A DNA stretch of 64,000 nucleotides. Origin: CAVUAT01 sp963848045. Its GTDB lineage: Bacteria > Actinomycetota > Thermoleophilia > Solirubrobacterales > 70-9. Shown in pieces: positions 15,746 through 23,351 of the stretch. Under the pieces are notes generated by a model. That model made no database searches and had not been told where the DNA came from. It saw only the letters and a list, made by a program, of their open reading frames with translations. The stretch lies in assembly GCA_963848045.1 (NCBI GenBank), contig CAWKCC010000004.1, positions 496,001 through 560,000 on the forward strand, given 5' to 3'. Each line of letters begins with the position of its first letter. The first letter of the stretch is position 1. A program made the position numbers and the translations under genes.

Positions 15746-16576
15746 ATGAGATCTCGCCCACTTGCACTGCTCGCCGCGCTGGCGCTGGCGCTGAGCGTCG
15801 GTCTCGCCGCCGGCTGCGGCGGCGACGACGACAACACCACCACGTCCGCCGAGGACCTCGGCCTTCTCACCGATGGCCAGCTTCTGGTCGGGACCGACAC
15901 CCCGTTCCCGCCGTTCGAGATCGGGGAGCCGCCGAACATCAGCGGCTACGACATCGAGGTGATGAACGCCATCGCCGACAACCTCGGCCTGGAGCCGACC
16001 TACCAGGATGCTGCGTTCGACACGATCTTCCGTGACGTGGCCCAGGGGCAGTTCGACATCGTGGCCGCGGCCTCGACGATCACCCCCGAGCGCCAGCAGA
16101 AGGTCAACTTCTCGGACCCCTACTACGAGGCCCAGCAGGCCCTGGTGGTGGCCGATGGCTCCGACGTCGCGACCACGGCTGACCTCGGCGGCAAGATCGT
16201 GGGCGCCCAGGACGGAACCACGGGCGAGATGTACGCGAACGACGAGACCGACGCATCCGAGGTCCGCGGGTTCCCCGAGGGCCCCGACGCGATCGCGGCG
16301 CTGCGCACCGGGCAGGTCGACGCGGTGATCATCGACCAGCCCGTCGCCGTTGACGCGGTGGACAAGGAGGGCGGCGTGACGATCTCCGAGGAGATCCCGA
16401 CCAACGAGCTCTACGGATTCGCCATGGCCCCCGACAACACCGCGCTGCTCGAGGCGGTCAACGGGGCGCTGGTCGAGCTCAAGGACGACGGAACGCTGAC
16501 GGACCTGTATCAGAAGTACTTCAACGCAGATCCGCCCGCCTCCGTGCTCGAGGGGACTACCACCCCCGCGAGCTGA
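15746..16576 (+). CDS. Polar amino-acid ABC transporter substrate-binding lipoprotein
   Basis: Extracellular solute-binding protein family 3, 276 residues, that captures a polar amino acid and passes it to the permease encoded next. A lipoprotein signal ends LAAGCGG, making Cys24 the acylated residue, followed by an acidic, Thr-rich tether. The type II fold shows FPPFEIGEPPNISGYDIEVM (ligand-binding Asp in GYDIE), FDIVAAASTITPERQQKVNFS, the hinge and lobe marks DGTTGEMY and AALRTGQVDAVIID, and a closing LTDLYQKYF helix. A 28-base palindrome separates it from the permease, typical of an operon where the binding protein is made in excess. Ligand specificity is open (glutamine, arginine or similar). 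Confidence 0.9.
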   Translation: MRSRPLALLAALALALSVGLAAGCGGDDDNTTTSAEDLGLLTDGQLLVGTDTPFPPFEIGEPPNISGYDIEVMNAIADNLGLEPTYQDAAFDTIFRDVAQGQFDIVAAASTITPERQQKVNFSDPYYEAQQALVVADGSDVATTADLGGKIVGAQDGTTGEMYANDETDASEVRGFPEGPDAIAALRTGQVDAVIIDQPVAVDAVDKEGGVTISEEIPTNELYGFAMAPDNTALLEAVNGALVELKDDGTLTDLYQKYFNADPPASVLEGTTTPAS

Positions 16577-16598
16577 GCCGGCTCGTTCGAGCAGACCC

Positions 16599-16648
16599 GG
16601 GCGCCCGCGGGCGCGATTGCGAGAGGGGCGCCCGCGGGCGCCCCTCTC
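16599..16648 (+). terminator. Perfect GC palindrome between binding-protein and permease genes
   Basis: 16621-16648 is a perfect 28-base palindrome (half-site GAGAGGGGCGCCCG), strong enough to stop polymerase or protect the upstream mRNA. A 16-base core (GGGCGCCCGCGGGCGC) is also present as a direct repeat at 16599-16614. No T-run follows. Part-terminator/mRNA-stabiliser is inference. Confidence 0.55.
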
Positions 16649-16662
16649 TCGTGTCGAGCGAA

Positions 16663-16677
16663 TAGGGTTCGCCGGCA
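16663..16677 (+). promoter_or_regulatory. Leaderless-type promoter of the permease gene
   Basis: TAGGGT at 16663-16668, then 9 bases to GTG 16678; follows the palindrome, so permease and ATPase may have their own transcript. Confidence 0.5.
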
Positions 16678-17472
16678 GTGGACTTCGTCCTCGAGTACTA
16701 CTTCGACTTCAACCTCATGGACCAGGAGTTCGGCCGCGTCCTGGACGGCTTCTGGATCACCCTGAAGCTCTCCATCATCTCCGGCATCCTCTCGCTGATC
16801 TGGGGACTCGTGCTCTCGGTCCTGCGCCAGCTCCCGGGCCGTGCGTGGGCGCCTGTTCGCGGCCTCGCGATCGCCTACATCGATGTCTTCCGCGGCATCC
16901 CGCTGCTGCTGGTCCTCTTCCTCGTCTCGGGTGCGCTGAGCGCCTTCCAGTCCGAGGGCCTGATCCCGCGCGAGCTCGGTCTGCCCACCTGGTTCGGGCA
17001 GACCTCGCCCTTCTGGTATGGCGTCATCTCCCTGACCATCACCTATGGCGCCTACATGGCCGAGGTCTACCGGGCCGGAATCGAGGCGGTGCCCGCCGGC
17101 CAGATGGAGGCCGCTCGCTCGCTGGGCATGAGCCATGGGCAGTCGATGCGCCAGGTGATCGTCCCGCAGGCGGTCAACAAGGTGATCCCCCCGTTGCTGA
17201 ACGACTTCATCGCCCTGATGAAGGACACCTCACTGGTCAGCGTGCTCGGGGCGATCGAGGTGGTCCAGTCCGGCCGAGACGTGCAGAGCGAGTTCTTCAA
17301 CGGCTCGGCGCTGGTGCTGGGCGCGCTCATGTTCCTCGTGGTGACGATCCCGTTGGCGCGCTTCATCGACGTGCTGATCGCCAGGCAGCAGAAGCGCACC
17401 TCCCGGGCCGGCAAGAGCGTCGCCCCGACCCCGTCCACGCAGACCTCCGGCCCGGCCGGCGGCCCGGTATAG
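16678..17472 (+). CDS. Polar amino-acid ABC transporter permease
   Basis: Inner-membrane permease of 264 residues, HisMQ/GlnP family. Hydrophobic helices start at about residues 22, 57, 110, 190 and 215; YIDVFRGIPLLLVLF (about 67-81) and the cytoplasmic coupling EAA loop EAARSLGMSHGQSMRQVIVPQA (position about 142-163) are the family signatures that dock onto the ATPase. The tail is basic and Ser/Pro-rich. One permease gene only, so the transporter probably uses a homodimer. GTG start follows a leaderless-type promoter. The ATPase gene begins 7 bases after the stop. Confidence 0.9.
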   Translation: MDFVLEYYFDFNLMDQEFGRVLDGFWITLKLSIISGILSLIWGLVLSVLRQLPGRAWAPVRGLAIAYIDVFRGIPLLLVLFLVSGALSAFQSEGLIPRELGLPTWFGQTSPFWYGVISLTITYGAYMAEVYRAGIEAVPAGQMEAARSLGMSHGQSMRQVIVPQAVNKVIPPLLNDFIALMKDTSLVSVLGAIEVVQSGRDVQSEFFNGSALVLGALMFLVVTIPLARFIDVLIARQQKRTSRAGKSVAPTPSTQTSGPAGGPV

Positions 17473-17479
17473 GCGCGCC

Positions 17480-18229
17480 ATGGCGGCCGAGCAGATGCTG
17501 AAGCTGGACGGGGTCGAGAAGCACTTCGGCGACCTCCAGGTGCTGCGGGGGGTGAACCTGGAGATCGCCCGCGGCCAGGTGGTCTGCGTGCTCGGCCCCA
17601 GCGGCTCGGGCAAGAGCACGCTGCTGCGCTGCATCAACCTGCTCGAGCCACCGGATGCGGGGCGGATCTGGCTGGAGGGCAAGGAGATCACCGGAGCGGC
17701 CGGCAGCGACGACATCGACTTCGTCCGCCGCCGGGTCGGCATGGTCTTCCAGCACTTCAACCTGTTCCCGCACAAGAGCGCGCTCGACAACGTCAGCCTC
17801 GCCCAGGAGACGGTGCTCGGCCGCAGCTCCTCGGAGGCGCACGAGAAGGCGTCGGGCCTGCTCGAGCGGGTGGGGCTGGGCGACAAGGTCAACGAGTTCC
17901 CGGCGCGCCTCTCCGGCGGCCAGCAGCAGCGCGTCGCGATCGCCCGCGCGCTCGCCATGGACCCGACGGTGATGCTCTTCGACGAGGTCACCAGCGCCCT
18001 CGACCCCGAGCTGGTCAAGGAGGTGCTCGACGTGATGCGCGAGCTGGCCTCCGAGGGCATGACGATGGCCATCGTCACCCACGAGCTGGGCTTCGCCCGC
18101 GGCGCAGCCGACTCCGTCGTCTTCATGGACGAGGGCGTGGTGATCGAACAGGGCAAGCCGAACGCCGTGCTCGACAACCCCCAGCACGAGCGCACCAAGC
18201 GCTTCCTGGGGTTGGTGCTGGCGCACTAG
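17480..18229 (+). CDS. Polar amino-acid ABC transporter ATP-binding protein
   Basis: Cytoplasmic ATPase of 249 residues, GlnQ/HisP family, powering uptake with the preceding permease and lipoprotein. Walker A GPSGSGKST is at about residues 38-46, Q-loop VFQHFNLFPH at about 88-97, signature LSGGQQQRVAIARAL at about 143-157, Walker B VMLFDEVTSALDPE at about 165-178 and the switch His in VTHE at about 201. The length is standard. It is the last gene of the transporter cluster and converges on cysO; a bidirectional hairpin lies between. Confidence 0.92.
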   Translation: MAAEQMLKLDGVEKHFGDLQVLRGVNLEIARGQVVCVLGPSGSGKSTLLRCINLLEPPDAGRIWLEGKEITGAAGSDDIDFVRRRVGMVFQHFNLFPHKSALDNVSLAQETVLGRSSSEAHEKASGLLERVGLGDKVNEFPARLSGGQQQRVAIARALAMDPTVMLFDEVTSALDPELVKEVLDVMRELASEGMTMAIVTHELGFARGAADSVVFMDEGVVIEQGKPNAVLDNPQHERTKRFLGLVLAH

Positions 18230-18309
18230 CCGCGATCGGCGACGGCGATCGTCCGGTAGGGGCCGAGCCCCCTTGCCACGGCGACCGGCGCCGGGGTCTT
18301 GTTCCCGGT

Positions 18310-18332
18310 GGCTCAGGGGGACTCCCTGAGCC
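18310..18332. terminator. Bidirectional hairpin between the ABC ATPase gene and cysO
   Basis: Perfect 9-bp stem GGCTCAGGG / CCCTGAGCC with a 5-base loop (GGACT), placed between two converging genes. No T-run on either side, as is common in high-GC actinobacteria. Confidence 0.6.
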
Positions 18333-18367
18333 GGCTCAGCGCCCCGGCCCCGAACGGGACCGGGCGG

Positions 18368-18646
18368 TCAGCCCGACCCGCCCGCCATCGCGGGCAGGAT
18401 GACGACGGTGTCCGCCTCGGAGACCGAGGTGTCGAGGCCGTCGAGCACACGCACGTCCTCGTCGTTGAGGTAGACGTTGACGTAGCGGTTGAGGTCACCC
18501 TCGGGCGAGAAGAGCTGGTCCCTGGTGGCCGGGTGTCTGTCGGCGAAGGCGCGGAGGGCCTCGCCCACGGTCGAACCTTCCACGCTGACCTCTGTCTCGC
18601 CGTCGGCCTGAGCGCGCAGCACTGGTGGAACCTTGATCGTCGGCAT
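18368..18646 (-). CDS. cysO: CysO-like ubiquitin-fold sulfur-carrier protein with a two-residue C-terminal extension
   Basis: MoaD/ThiS-fold carrier of 92 residues that holds sulfur as a C-terminal thiocarboxylate. It tracks M. tuberculosis CysO along its length: MPTIKVPPVLR start, VNVYLNDEDVR in the middle and DTVVILPAMAGG at the end. Unlike CysO, which stops at Gly-Gly, this one reads GGSG before the stop, checked base by base at 18368-18385. Adenylation needs a free terminal glycine, so Ser-Gly should first be cut off, most plausibly by the JAMM protease at 13350. Its activator (MoeZ-like) ends 94 bases upstream on the same strand. Own leaderless promoter TAGGTT. A single base change could also have produced the read-through, but no other stop follows the Gly-Gly. 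Confidence 0.87.
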   Translation of the reverse strand: MPTIKVPPVLRAQADGETEVSVEGSTVGEALRAFADRHPATRDQLFSPEGDLNRYVNVYLNDEDVRVLDGLDTSVSEADTVVILPAMAGGSG

Positions 18647-18661
18647 CGAGCCGGAAACCTA
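18647..18661 (-). promoter_or_regulatory. Leaderless-type promoter of cysO
   Basis: Minus strand TAGGTT (18661-18656), then 9 bases to ATG 18646; no Shine-Dalgarno sequence. Confidence 0.5.
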
Positions 18662-18740
18662 GCGGTTACGCTCGCCGAGCATCAACAGGGTGCGATCTTG
18701 ATCATTGCCGCGCGCCGGCCCACCGAGGGGCCCCGGAGAC

Positions 18741-19919
18741 TCAGCCGTTGCAGAACAGCTCGTAGTCGGGGAACTTGCCGAGCTCCGAGTCGGGGATCTC
18801 GGGGGCGTCGGACCCGCAGATCGGGCAGTCGGGGTCGCGGCGGACCTTGAGCTCGGTGAAGCGCGTCCCCAGCGAGTCGTAGAGCAGCAGGCGCCCGATC
18901 AGCGGCTCGCCGATGCCGGCGACCAGCTTGATCACCTCGTTGGCCTGCAGCAGCCCCATCACCCCGGCCATCACACCGAGCACGCCCGCGGCGCCGCAGC
19001 TCGGCGCCAGCTCGGCGGGGGGCGGCGTCGGGTAGAGGCAGCGGTAGCACGGACCCTCGAAGGGCACGAAGGTCGAGATCTGGCCGTCGAAGGCGAGGAT
19101 CGAGGCCGAGACGACGGGCTTGCGCAGCCGCACCGATGCGTCGTTGAGCAGGTAGCGGGTGGGGAAGTTGTCGGCCCCGTCGACGATGATGTCGTAGTCC
19201 GCGATGATCTCGAGGATGTTGCCGGCGTCCAGCCGGGTCCGGTGCTCGATCACCTCGACGTCGGGATTGAGGCCGGCTATCGACCTCTTTGCGGAGCTGG
19301 TCTTGGATTCGCCGACCCGGTCGGTCGTGTGGATCACCTGCCGCTGCAGGTTGGACTCGTCCACGACGTCGTCGTCCACGATTCCGAGCGTGCCGATCCC
19401 GGCCGCGGCCAGGTAGAGCGCCGTCGGCGAGCCCAGCCCGCCGGCCCCCAGCAACAGCACCTTCGAGTTCAGAAGCTTCACCTGGCCCTCGACCCCGACC
19501 TCGGGCAGCAGCGTGTGCCGCGAGTAGCGCTCGCGTTGCTCGCGCGTCATGCCCTCGGCCTCCTCGATCGGCAGGCCCCGCTGCTGCCAGAGGACGATTC
19601 CGCCCGCCACGTTGGCGACGTTCTCGTAGCCGAGCTGCTCTTGGAGAAGGTGAGCCGCCCGGGCCGAGCGATTGCCGCTGCGGCAGTAGAGGATCAGCCG
19701 CTGCGCGCTGTCGGGCGCGACCTCCTGTATGCGCGCCGCGACCTCCGAAGGCGGCAGCAGCACGTCGCCGGCCACATGGGCCTCATAGTGCTCGTGGGGC
19801 TCGCGGATGTCGAGCAGGACGTGATCGCCGCCCGCGCTCAGCTCCTCGAGGGCGTCCTCGGGCGTGAGCTGCTCGATCTGCTTCTCGATCTCCTCGAGCT
19901 TCAGCGTTCCGGCTTCCAT
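18741..19919 (-). CDS. moeZ: Rhodanese-adenylyltransferase fusion (MoeZ/MoeB/ThiF family, permuted order)
   Basis: Activating enzyme of 392 residues that adenylates the C-terminus of a MoaD/ThiS-type carrier and replaces AMP with sulfur. Residues about 17-120 are a rhodanese domain with active-site Cys79 in YCRSGNRS. Residues about 125-392 are the E1-like domain: GAGGLGSP (158-165), the adenylate-binding DDDVVDESNLQRQ, DGADNFPTRYLLND, zinc pairs CYRC and CPIC, and a putative crossover cysteine in APSCGAAG. Mycobacterial MoeZ has these domains in the opposite order. ATG directly follows the stop of the upstream rhodanese gene (TAGATG), so the two are translationally coupled. Carrier partner is taken to be CysO; a second partner in molybdopterin synthesis cannot be excluded. 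Confidence 0.87.
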   Translation of the reverse strand: MEAGTLKLEEIEKQIEQLTPEDALEELSAGGDHVLLDIREPHEHYEAHVAGDVLLPPSEVAARIQEVAPDSAQRLILYCRSGNRSARAAHLLQEQLGYENVANVAGGIVLWQQRGLPIEEAEGMTREQRERYSRHTLLPEVGVEGQVKLLNSKVLLLGAGGLGSPTALYLAAAGIGTLGIVDDDVVDESNLQRQVIHTTDRVGESKTSSAKRSIAGLNPDVEVIEHRTRLDAGNILEIIADYDIIVDGADNFPTRYLLNDASVRLRKPVVSASILAFDGQISTFVPFEGPCYRCLYPTPPPAELAPSCGAAGVLGVMAGVMGLLQANEVIKLVAGIGEPLIGRLLLYDSLGTRFTELKVRRDPDCPICGSDAPEIPDSELGKFPDYELFCNG

Positions 19920-20366
19920 CTAGCCCTCCCCATCGTCATCGGCTGATCCGTCTTCGGTGTCTAGCTCGACCGCGCCGTCAACCGGCAGCCCCAGCTCGCT
20001 CCACAGCTTGATGCCCCCGATCAGGGAGCGGGCACCCTCGAAGTCGTGCTCGTTGGTGAGCGCGTCGGTGGCGCGAGCCGAGCGGTTGCCTGTGCCGCAG
20101 TAGACCAGCACCGGCCCGCCGTCCGCCGCGCGCTCGAGGCGCTCCGCGAACTCGGGGGAACGCGAATCGACGCCGTTGACCCCCGCGGGGACGTTGACGG
20201 CGCCCGGGATGCGCCCCTTCTCGAACCGCTCGGGGTCGCGCGTATCGACCGGCGTGATCTCGCCGGCGGCCACCTGGGCCTCGATCTCGGGCGGCAGCGC
20301 CTCTTCGATCCGCGCCTTGACCAGCTCCATCGGCGGCGGCACCTCCTTGCGGGGCATCTCGATCAC
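19920..20366 (-). CDS. Rhodanese-domain protein (sulfur relay)
   Basis: Single-domain rhodanese of 148 residues, a sulfurtransferase that carries persulfide on the cysteine of YCGTGNRSAR. The usual domain marks are GEITPVDTRDPERFEKGRIPG (positions about 38-58), SLIGGIKLWSELGLPVDG, then an acidic tail. It is coupled to the MoeZ-like gene (TAGATG) and probably feeds sulfur to it. GTG 20366 is chosen over the internal ATG 20357 because TACAAT lies exactly 7 bases before the GTG, the leaderless spacing seen elsewhere, although the ATG has no better ribosome site. Confidence 0.85.
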   Translation of the reverse strand: MIEMPRKEVPPPMELVKARIEEALPPEIEAQVAAGEITPVDTRDPERFEKGRIPGAVNVPAGVNGVDSRSPEFAERLERAADGGPVLVYCGTGNRSARATDALTNEHDFEGARSLIGGIKLWSELGLPVDGAVELDTEDGSADDDGEG

Positions 20367-20545
20367 GTGAACAATTGTACTAAACCTGATCGGGCTTAAG
20401 GGTTTTTTGCCCCCCGCGGGCAAGAGACACGCAGCCGTGGCCGTGATCGTCGAGCTTGGTTCGGAGCCGGCGGCGAGGCGTCGCCCAGTGAGTCTGCGGA
20501 TGCAGCGAACAGCAGGCGATGCCCCGTCGGCGGCCCCGTCCCGAA
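20367..20545 (-). promoter_or_regulatory. Upstream region of the rhodanese-moeZ operon
   Basis: TACAAT (20379-20374 on the minus strand) is followed by 7 bases and GTG 20366. The rest of the region, back to the htpX stop, holds no open frame of note; an inverted TTGCCC/GGGCAA near 20408-20424 has no T-run on the correct side. Confidence 0.5.
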
Positions 20546-21403
20546 CTAGCCGATAGAGGGACGCATCTGCCGCAGCCGGCGCACCCGCTCCTCGATCGGA
20601 GGGTGGGTCGAGAAGAGGCCGGCCATGCCGCCGCGGATCGGCTTCACGATGTACAGCGGCTCGGATGCCTGGTTGACCTGCATCGGAATCGCCTTGGCGC
20701 CTTCCTCGAGCCGCAGCAGCGCGCTCGCCAGCGACTCGGGGTTGCCGCAGATGTCGGCCCCCGTTGCGTCGGCCGAGTACTCGCGCTGGCGCGAGATCGC
20801 CAGCTGCACGATCGTCGCCGCGATCGGAGCGAGGATCACCATCGCGAGGCTGCCGACCAGCCCGATCGGCGAGTCGCTGTCGCCCCCGAACCACATCATC
20901 ATGTAGGCGAGGTAGGTGATCGCGCCGCCGATCGTCGCCGCGACCGACTGGATCAGGATGTCGCGGTTGCGGATGTGCGCGAGCTCGTGGGCGACCACGC
21001 CGCGCAGCTCGTCCTCGGAGAGCAGCTCGACGATGCCCTGGGTGAGCGCCACCGCGGAGCGGTCGGGGCTGCGGCCGGTGGCGAAGGCGTTCGGCTGTGC
21101 CTGGGGGATCATGTACAGCGACGGCATCGGCACGCCGGCTCGCGTGGTCAGGTCGCGGATCATCTGGTAGAGGCCCGGCGCCTCCTGCTCGGAGACCGGT
21201 CTGGCGCGGCTCATCCGCAGGGCGATCCGGTCGCTGAACCAGTAGGCGCCGAAGTTCATCGCGGCGCCGATGCCGAGGAACAGCAGCGCGGTCTGGGCGC
21301 CGCCGATCGCGAAACCGATCACCACGAAGAGACCGGTGAGGGTCGCCAGCAGGATCGTGGTGCGCAGGCCGGCTGCGAAGTTGGAACGCTTGGTGGTGCT
21401 CAT
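20546..21403 (-). CDS. htpX: HtpX-type membrane zinc metalloprotease
   Basis: M48B protease of 285 residues that degrades misfolded membrane proteins. Two N-terminal helices (about 11-32 and 35-53), zinc motif VVAHELAHIRNRD (about 133-145) with the distal glutamate in SRQREYSADATGADI, and two more hydrophobic segments between (about 150-172 and 185-205). The C-terminal PIRGGMAGLFSTHPPIEERV is the family ending. ATG 21403 has AAAGGAGAG at a good distance. It is transcribed on its own, divergent from the MarR gene; either that regulator or membrane stress could control it. Confidence 0.92.
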   Translation of the reverse strand: MSTTKRSNFAAGLRTTILLATLTGLFVVIGFAIGGAQTALLFLGIGAAMNFGAYWFSDRIALRMSRARPVSEQEAPGLYQMIRDLTTRAGVPMPSLYMIPQAQPNAFATGRSPDRSAVALTQGIVELLSEDELRGVVAHELAHIRNRDILIQSVAATIGGAITYLAYMMMWFGGDSDSPIGLVGSLAMVILAPIAATIVQLAISRQREYSADATGADICGNPESLASALLRLEEGAKAIPMQVNQASEPLYIVKPIRGGMAGLFSTHPPIEERVRRLRQMRPSIG

Positions 21404-21497
21404 CGTCGCTCTCCTTTGGGAAGGTTGAGATAAGAGTAGCTACCCGGGTCAACCGGCCCTAAAGCATTGGGCTTGATGCGTGACCGTCATCTTTCGA

Positions 21498-21511
21498 TAC
21501 TGTATGACTCC
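21498..21511 (+). promoter_or_regulatory. Leaderless-type promoter of the MarR gene
   Basis: TACTGT at 21498-21503, then 8 bases to ATG 21512. Confidence 0.45.
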
Positions 21512-21985
21512 ATGACCACCACGAGGCGGCGCAGCGAGCGGCAACAGTGGAACCCGGATCTCGGGGTGCTGGCGGCACGCCTCCAGGACGCGATCCAGGC
21601 CGAGCTCTTCGGGCGCCTCGCCGACGCCGGCTTCGAGGGCCTCAAGCCCCGCCACGGGCGGGTGCTCGCCTATCTCGACGAGGATGGCATTCGCGCGACC
21701 GAGCTCGCCCGCCTTTCGGGCTGCCACAAGCAGGTCGTCGGCCGCCTCATCGACGAGCTGGAGCTGCTCGGCTACGTCGAGCGGCGCGCTGACCCGGTCG
21801 ATCGTCGCGCCAAGCTGGTCGTGCCGAGCGCTCGCGGCCTCGAACAGATGCGGCTCGGCGATCAGATCGTCGCCGAGATCGAGCGGCGGCACGCCGAGGC
21901 CGCCGGGCGTCGCGCCTACGCCGAGTTCCGCGACCAACTGCGCACCATGGTCGAGGCACCCGCGGCGAGCTCGCCCCAGGGCTGA
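21512..21985 (+). CDS. MarR-family transcriptional regulator
   Basis: Winged-helix dimeric repressor of 157 residues. The DNA-binding part runs from about residue 45: RHGRVLAYLDEDGIRATELA, then LSGCHKQVVGRLIDELELLGYVERRADPVDRRAKL, the recognition helix and wing typical of MarR (position about 66-100). A single cysteine (about residue 69, LSGCHK) sits at the start of the recognition helix, as in some thiol-sensing members, though that is only a hint. The start at 21512 follows the leaderless pattern; an earlier in-frame start at 21467 lacks any signal. It is divergent from htpX (109 bases between the starts) and precedes the SUF regulator by 38 bases. Ligand unknown. Confidence 0.82.
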   Translation: MTTTRRRSERQQWNPDLGVLAARLQDAIQAELFGRLADAGFEGLKPRHGRVLAYLDEDGIRATELARLSGCHKQVVGRLIDELELLGYVERRADPVDRRAKLVVPSARGLEQMRLGDQIVAEIERRHAEAAGRRAYAEFRDQLRTMVEAPAASSPQG

Positions 21986-21993
21986 GCCCGCCC

Positions 21994-22023
21994 AATCCGA
22001 CCACTTCGGTAGGATTTGGGCCG
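21994..22023 (+). promoter_or_regulatory. Leaderless promoter and possible operator of the SUF regulator
   Basis: TAGGAT (22010-22015) lies 8 bases before ATG 22024. AATCC (21994-21998) and GGATT (22012-22016) form an inverted repeat with 13 bases between, the second arm overlapping the -10, which fits autoregulation by the Rrf2 protein. Confidence 0.5.
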
Positions 22024-22527
22024 ATGCTGTTCTCGACACGAGCCGAGTACGGGGTGCGCCTGATGGTCGAGCTCGGCCGCCACGCCGAGCCCGACGAGCC
22101 CGTCTCGCTGGGCGCGATCGCCGAACGCGAGCGGCTGCCGCTCTCCTATCTCGAGCATCTGGTCGCCAAGCTGCGCAAGGCCGGGCTCGTCGAGAGTCGC
22201 CGGGGCGCCCACGGCGGCTACCGGCTCGGACGGCCTGCCGAGGCGATCGACATGCTCGAGGTCGTGCAGGCTCTGGAGGGCGGCATCGCCCCGATGGAGT
22301 GCTTCCACCCCCAGCCCGAGGGCAAGGTCTCCTGCTCGCACGAGACCGACGCCGACGCCTGCGCGACCAAGCTGCTTTGGACGCGGGTGCACGGCGGCGT
22401 CTCCAAGGCGCTCTCGGGGACCACGCTCGCCGAGCTGGTCGAGTTCGCGGACGGGCCCGTTTCGACGGCTCCCACGAGCGCCCAGCGCACGGCCGGCGGC
22501 AAGACAGTCGCAGGCGCGCTCGGCTAG
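22024..22527 (+). CDS. sufR: Rrf2/IscR-type Fe-S regulator of the SUF operon
   Basis: Transcription factor of 167 residues. Winged helix at the N-terminus (TRAEYGVRLMVELGRH, then SLGAIAERERLPLSYLEHLVAKLRKAGLV) followed by RGAHGGYRLGRP, the Rrf2 signature. Three cysteines (about residues 98, 109 and 118: MECFHP, SCSHE, ACATKLLW) are spaced for a [2Fe-2S] cluster as in IscR-type members, allowing the protein to sense cluster supply and repress or activate the downstream suf genes. It heads the cluster sufR-C-S-U-Rieske-B-D with 37 bases before sufC. The symbol sufR is used by position; sequence type is Rrf2, not the DeoR-like SufR of cyanobacteria. Confidence 0.85.
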   Translation: MLFSTRAEYGVRLMVELGRHAEPDEPVSLGAIAERERLPLSYLEHLVAKLRKAGLVESRRGAHGGYRLGRPAEAIDMLEVVQALEGGIAPMECFHPQPEGKVSCSHETDADACATKLLWTRVHGGVSKALSGTTLAELVEFADGPVSTAPTSAQRTAGGKTVAGALG

Positions 22528-22564
22528 CGCGCGGTAGGCAAACCGAACCTTCAAAGGAGTCAAA

Positions 22565-23335
22565 TTGGCAGAGCTCGCGATTCACAACCTGCACGTCAGC
22601 GTCGAGGACAAGGAGATCCTCAAGGGCCTCGACCTCGAGGTCGAGAAGGGGCGCATCCACGCCCTGATGGGGCCCAACGGCTCCGGCAAGTCAACGCTCG
22701 CGAACGCGATCATGGGTCACCCCGCCTTCGAGGTGACCGAGGGGACCATCAGCTTCAAGGGCGAGGACATCACCGAGGCCAGCCCCGATGAGCGCTCGCG
22801 CATGGGCCTGTTCATGGCCTTTCAGTATCCGGTGGCGATCCCCGGCGTGACGGTCGCCAAGTACCTGCGCATGGCGATCAACGCCCACCGCGAGGCGAGA
22901 GGCGAGGAGCCGGTGAAGCTCAAGGACTTCCGCAAGATGACCGAGCAGGCGATGGAGCTGACCAACATCCCCAAGGAGTTCTCATCGCGCTACGTCAACG
23001 ACGGCTTCTCGGGCGGCGAGAAGAAGCGCATGGAGGTGCTACAGCTCGCCCTGCTGCACCCGGAGATCGCGGTGCTGGACGAAACCGACTCGGGGCTCGA
23101 CATCGACGCCCTGCAGGTCGTCGCCAACGGGGTCAACGAGTTCGCGGGACCCGAGATGGGCGTGCTGATCATCACCCACTACCAGCGAATCCTGCACCTG
23201 ATCAAGCCCGACACCGTGCACGTCCTCTACGACGGGCGCATCGTCAAGCAGGGGGGCCCCGAGCTGGTCGACCAGCTCGAGGAGAGGGGCTACGGCTGGA
23301 TCATCGACGAGGTCGAGACCGGCGCGACCGCCTAG
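22565..23335 (+). CDS. sufC: Fe-S cluster assembly ATPase SufC
   Basis: Cytoplasmic ABC-type ATPase of 256 residues that drives the SufBCD scaffold. Walker A GPNGSGKST (about 38-46), signature FSGGEKKRMEVLQLALLHPE (about 150-169), Walker B VLDETDSGLDIDAL, the SufC-specific form, and switch ITHYQRIL. AAAGGAG lies 7 bases before the TTG start at 22565, so TTG is well supported. First structural gene of the cluster, which is a rearranged order because actinobacteria usually have B and D before C. Confidence 0.93.
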   Translation: MAELAIHNLHVSVEDKEILKGLDLEVEKGRIHALMGPNGSGKSTLANAIMGHPAFEVTEGTISFKGEDITEASPDERSRMGLFMAFQYPVAIPGVTVAKYLRMAINAHREARGEEPVKLKDFRKMTEQAMELTNIPKEFSSRYVNDGFSGGEKKRMEVLQLALLHPEIAVLDETDSGLDIDALQVVANGVNEFAGPEMGVLIITHYQRILHLIKPDTVHVLYDGRIVKQGGPELVDQLEERGYGWIIDEVETGATA

Positions 23336-23351
23336 CGGCGGCGCGGAGCAG

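Noticed and set aside
20401..20430. Inverted TTGCCC/GGGCAA with a T-run as a terminator
   Set aside because: The T-run is on the wrong side for either strand's terminator.
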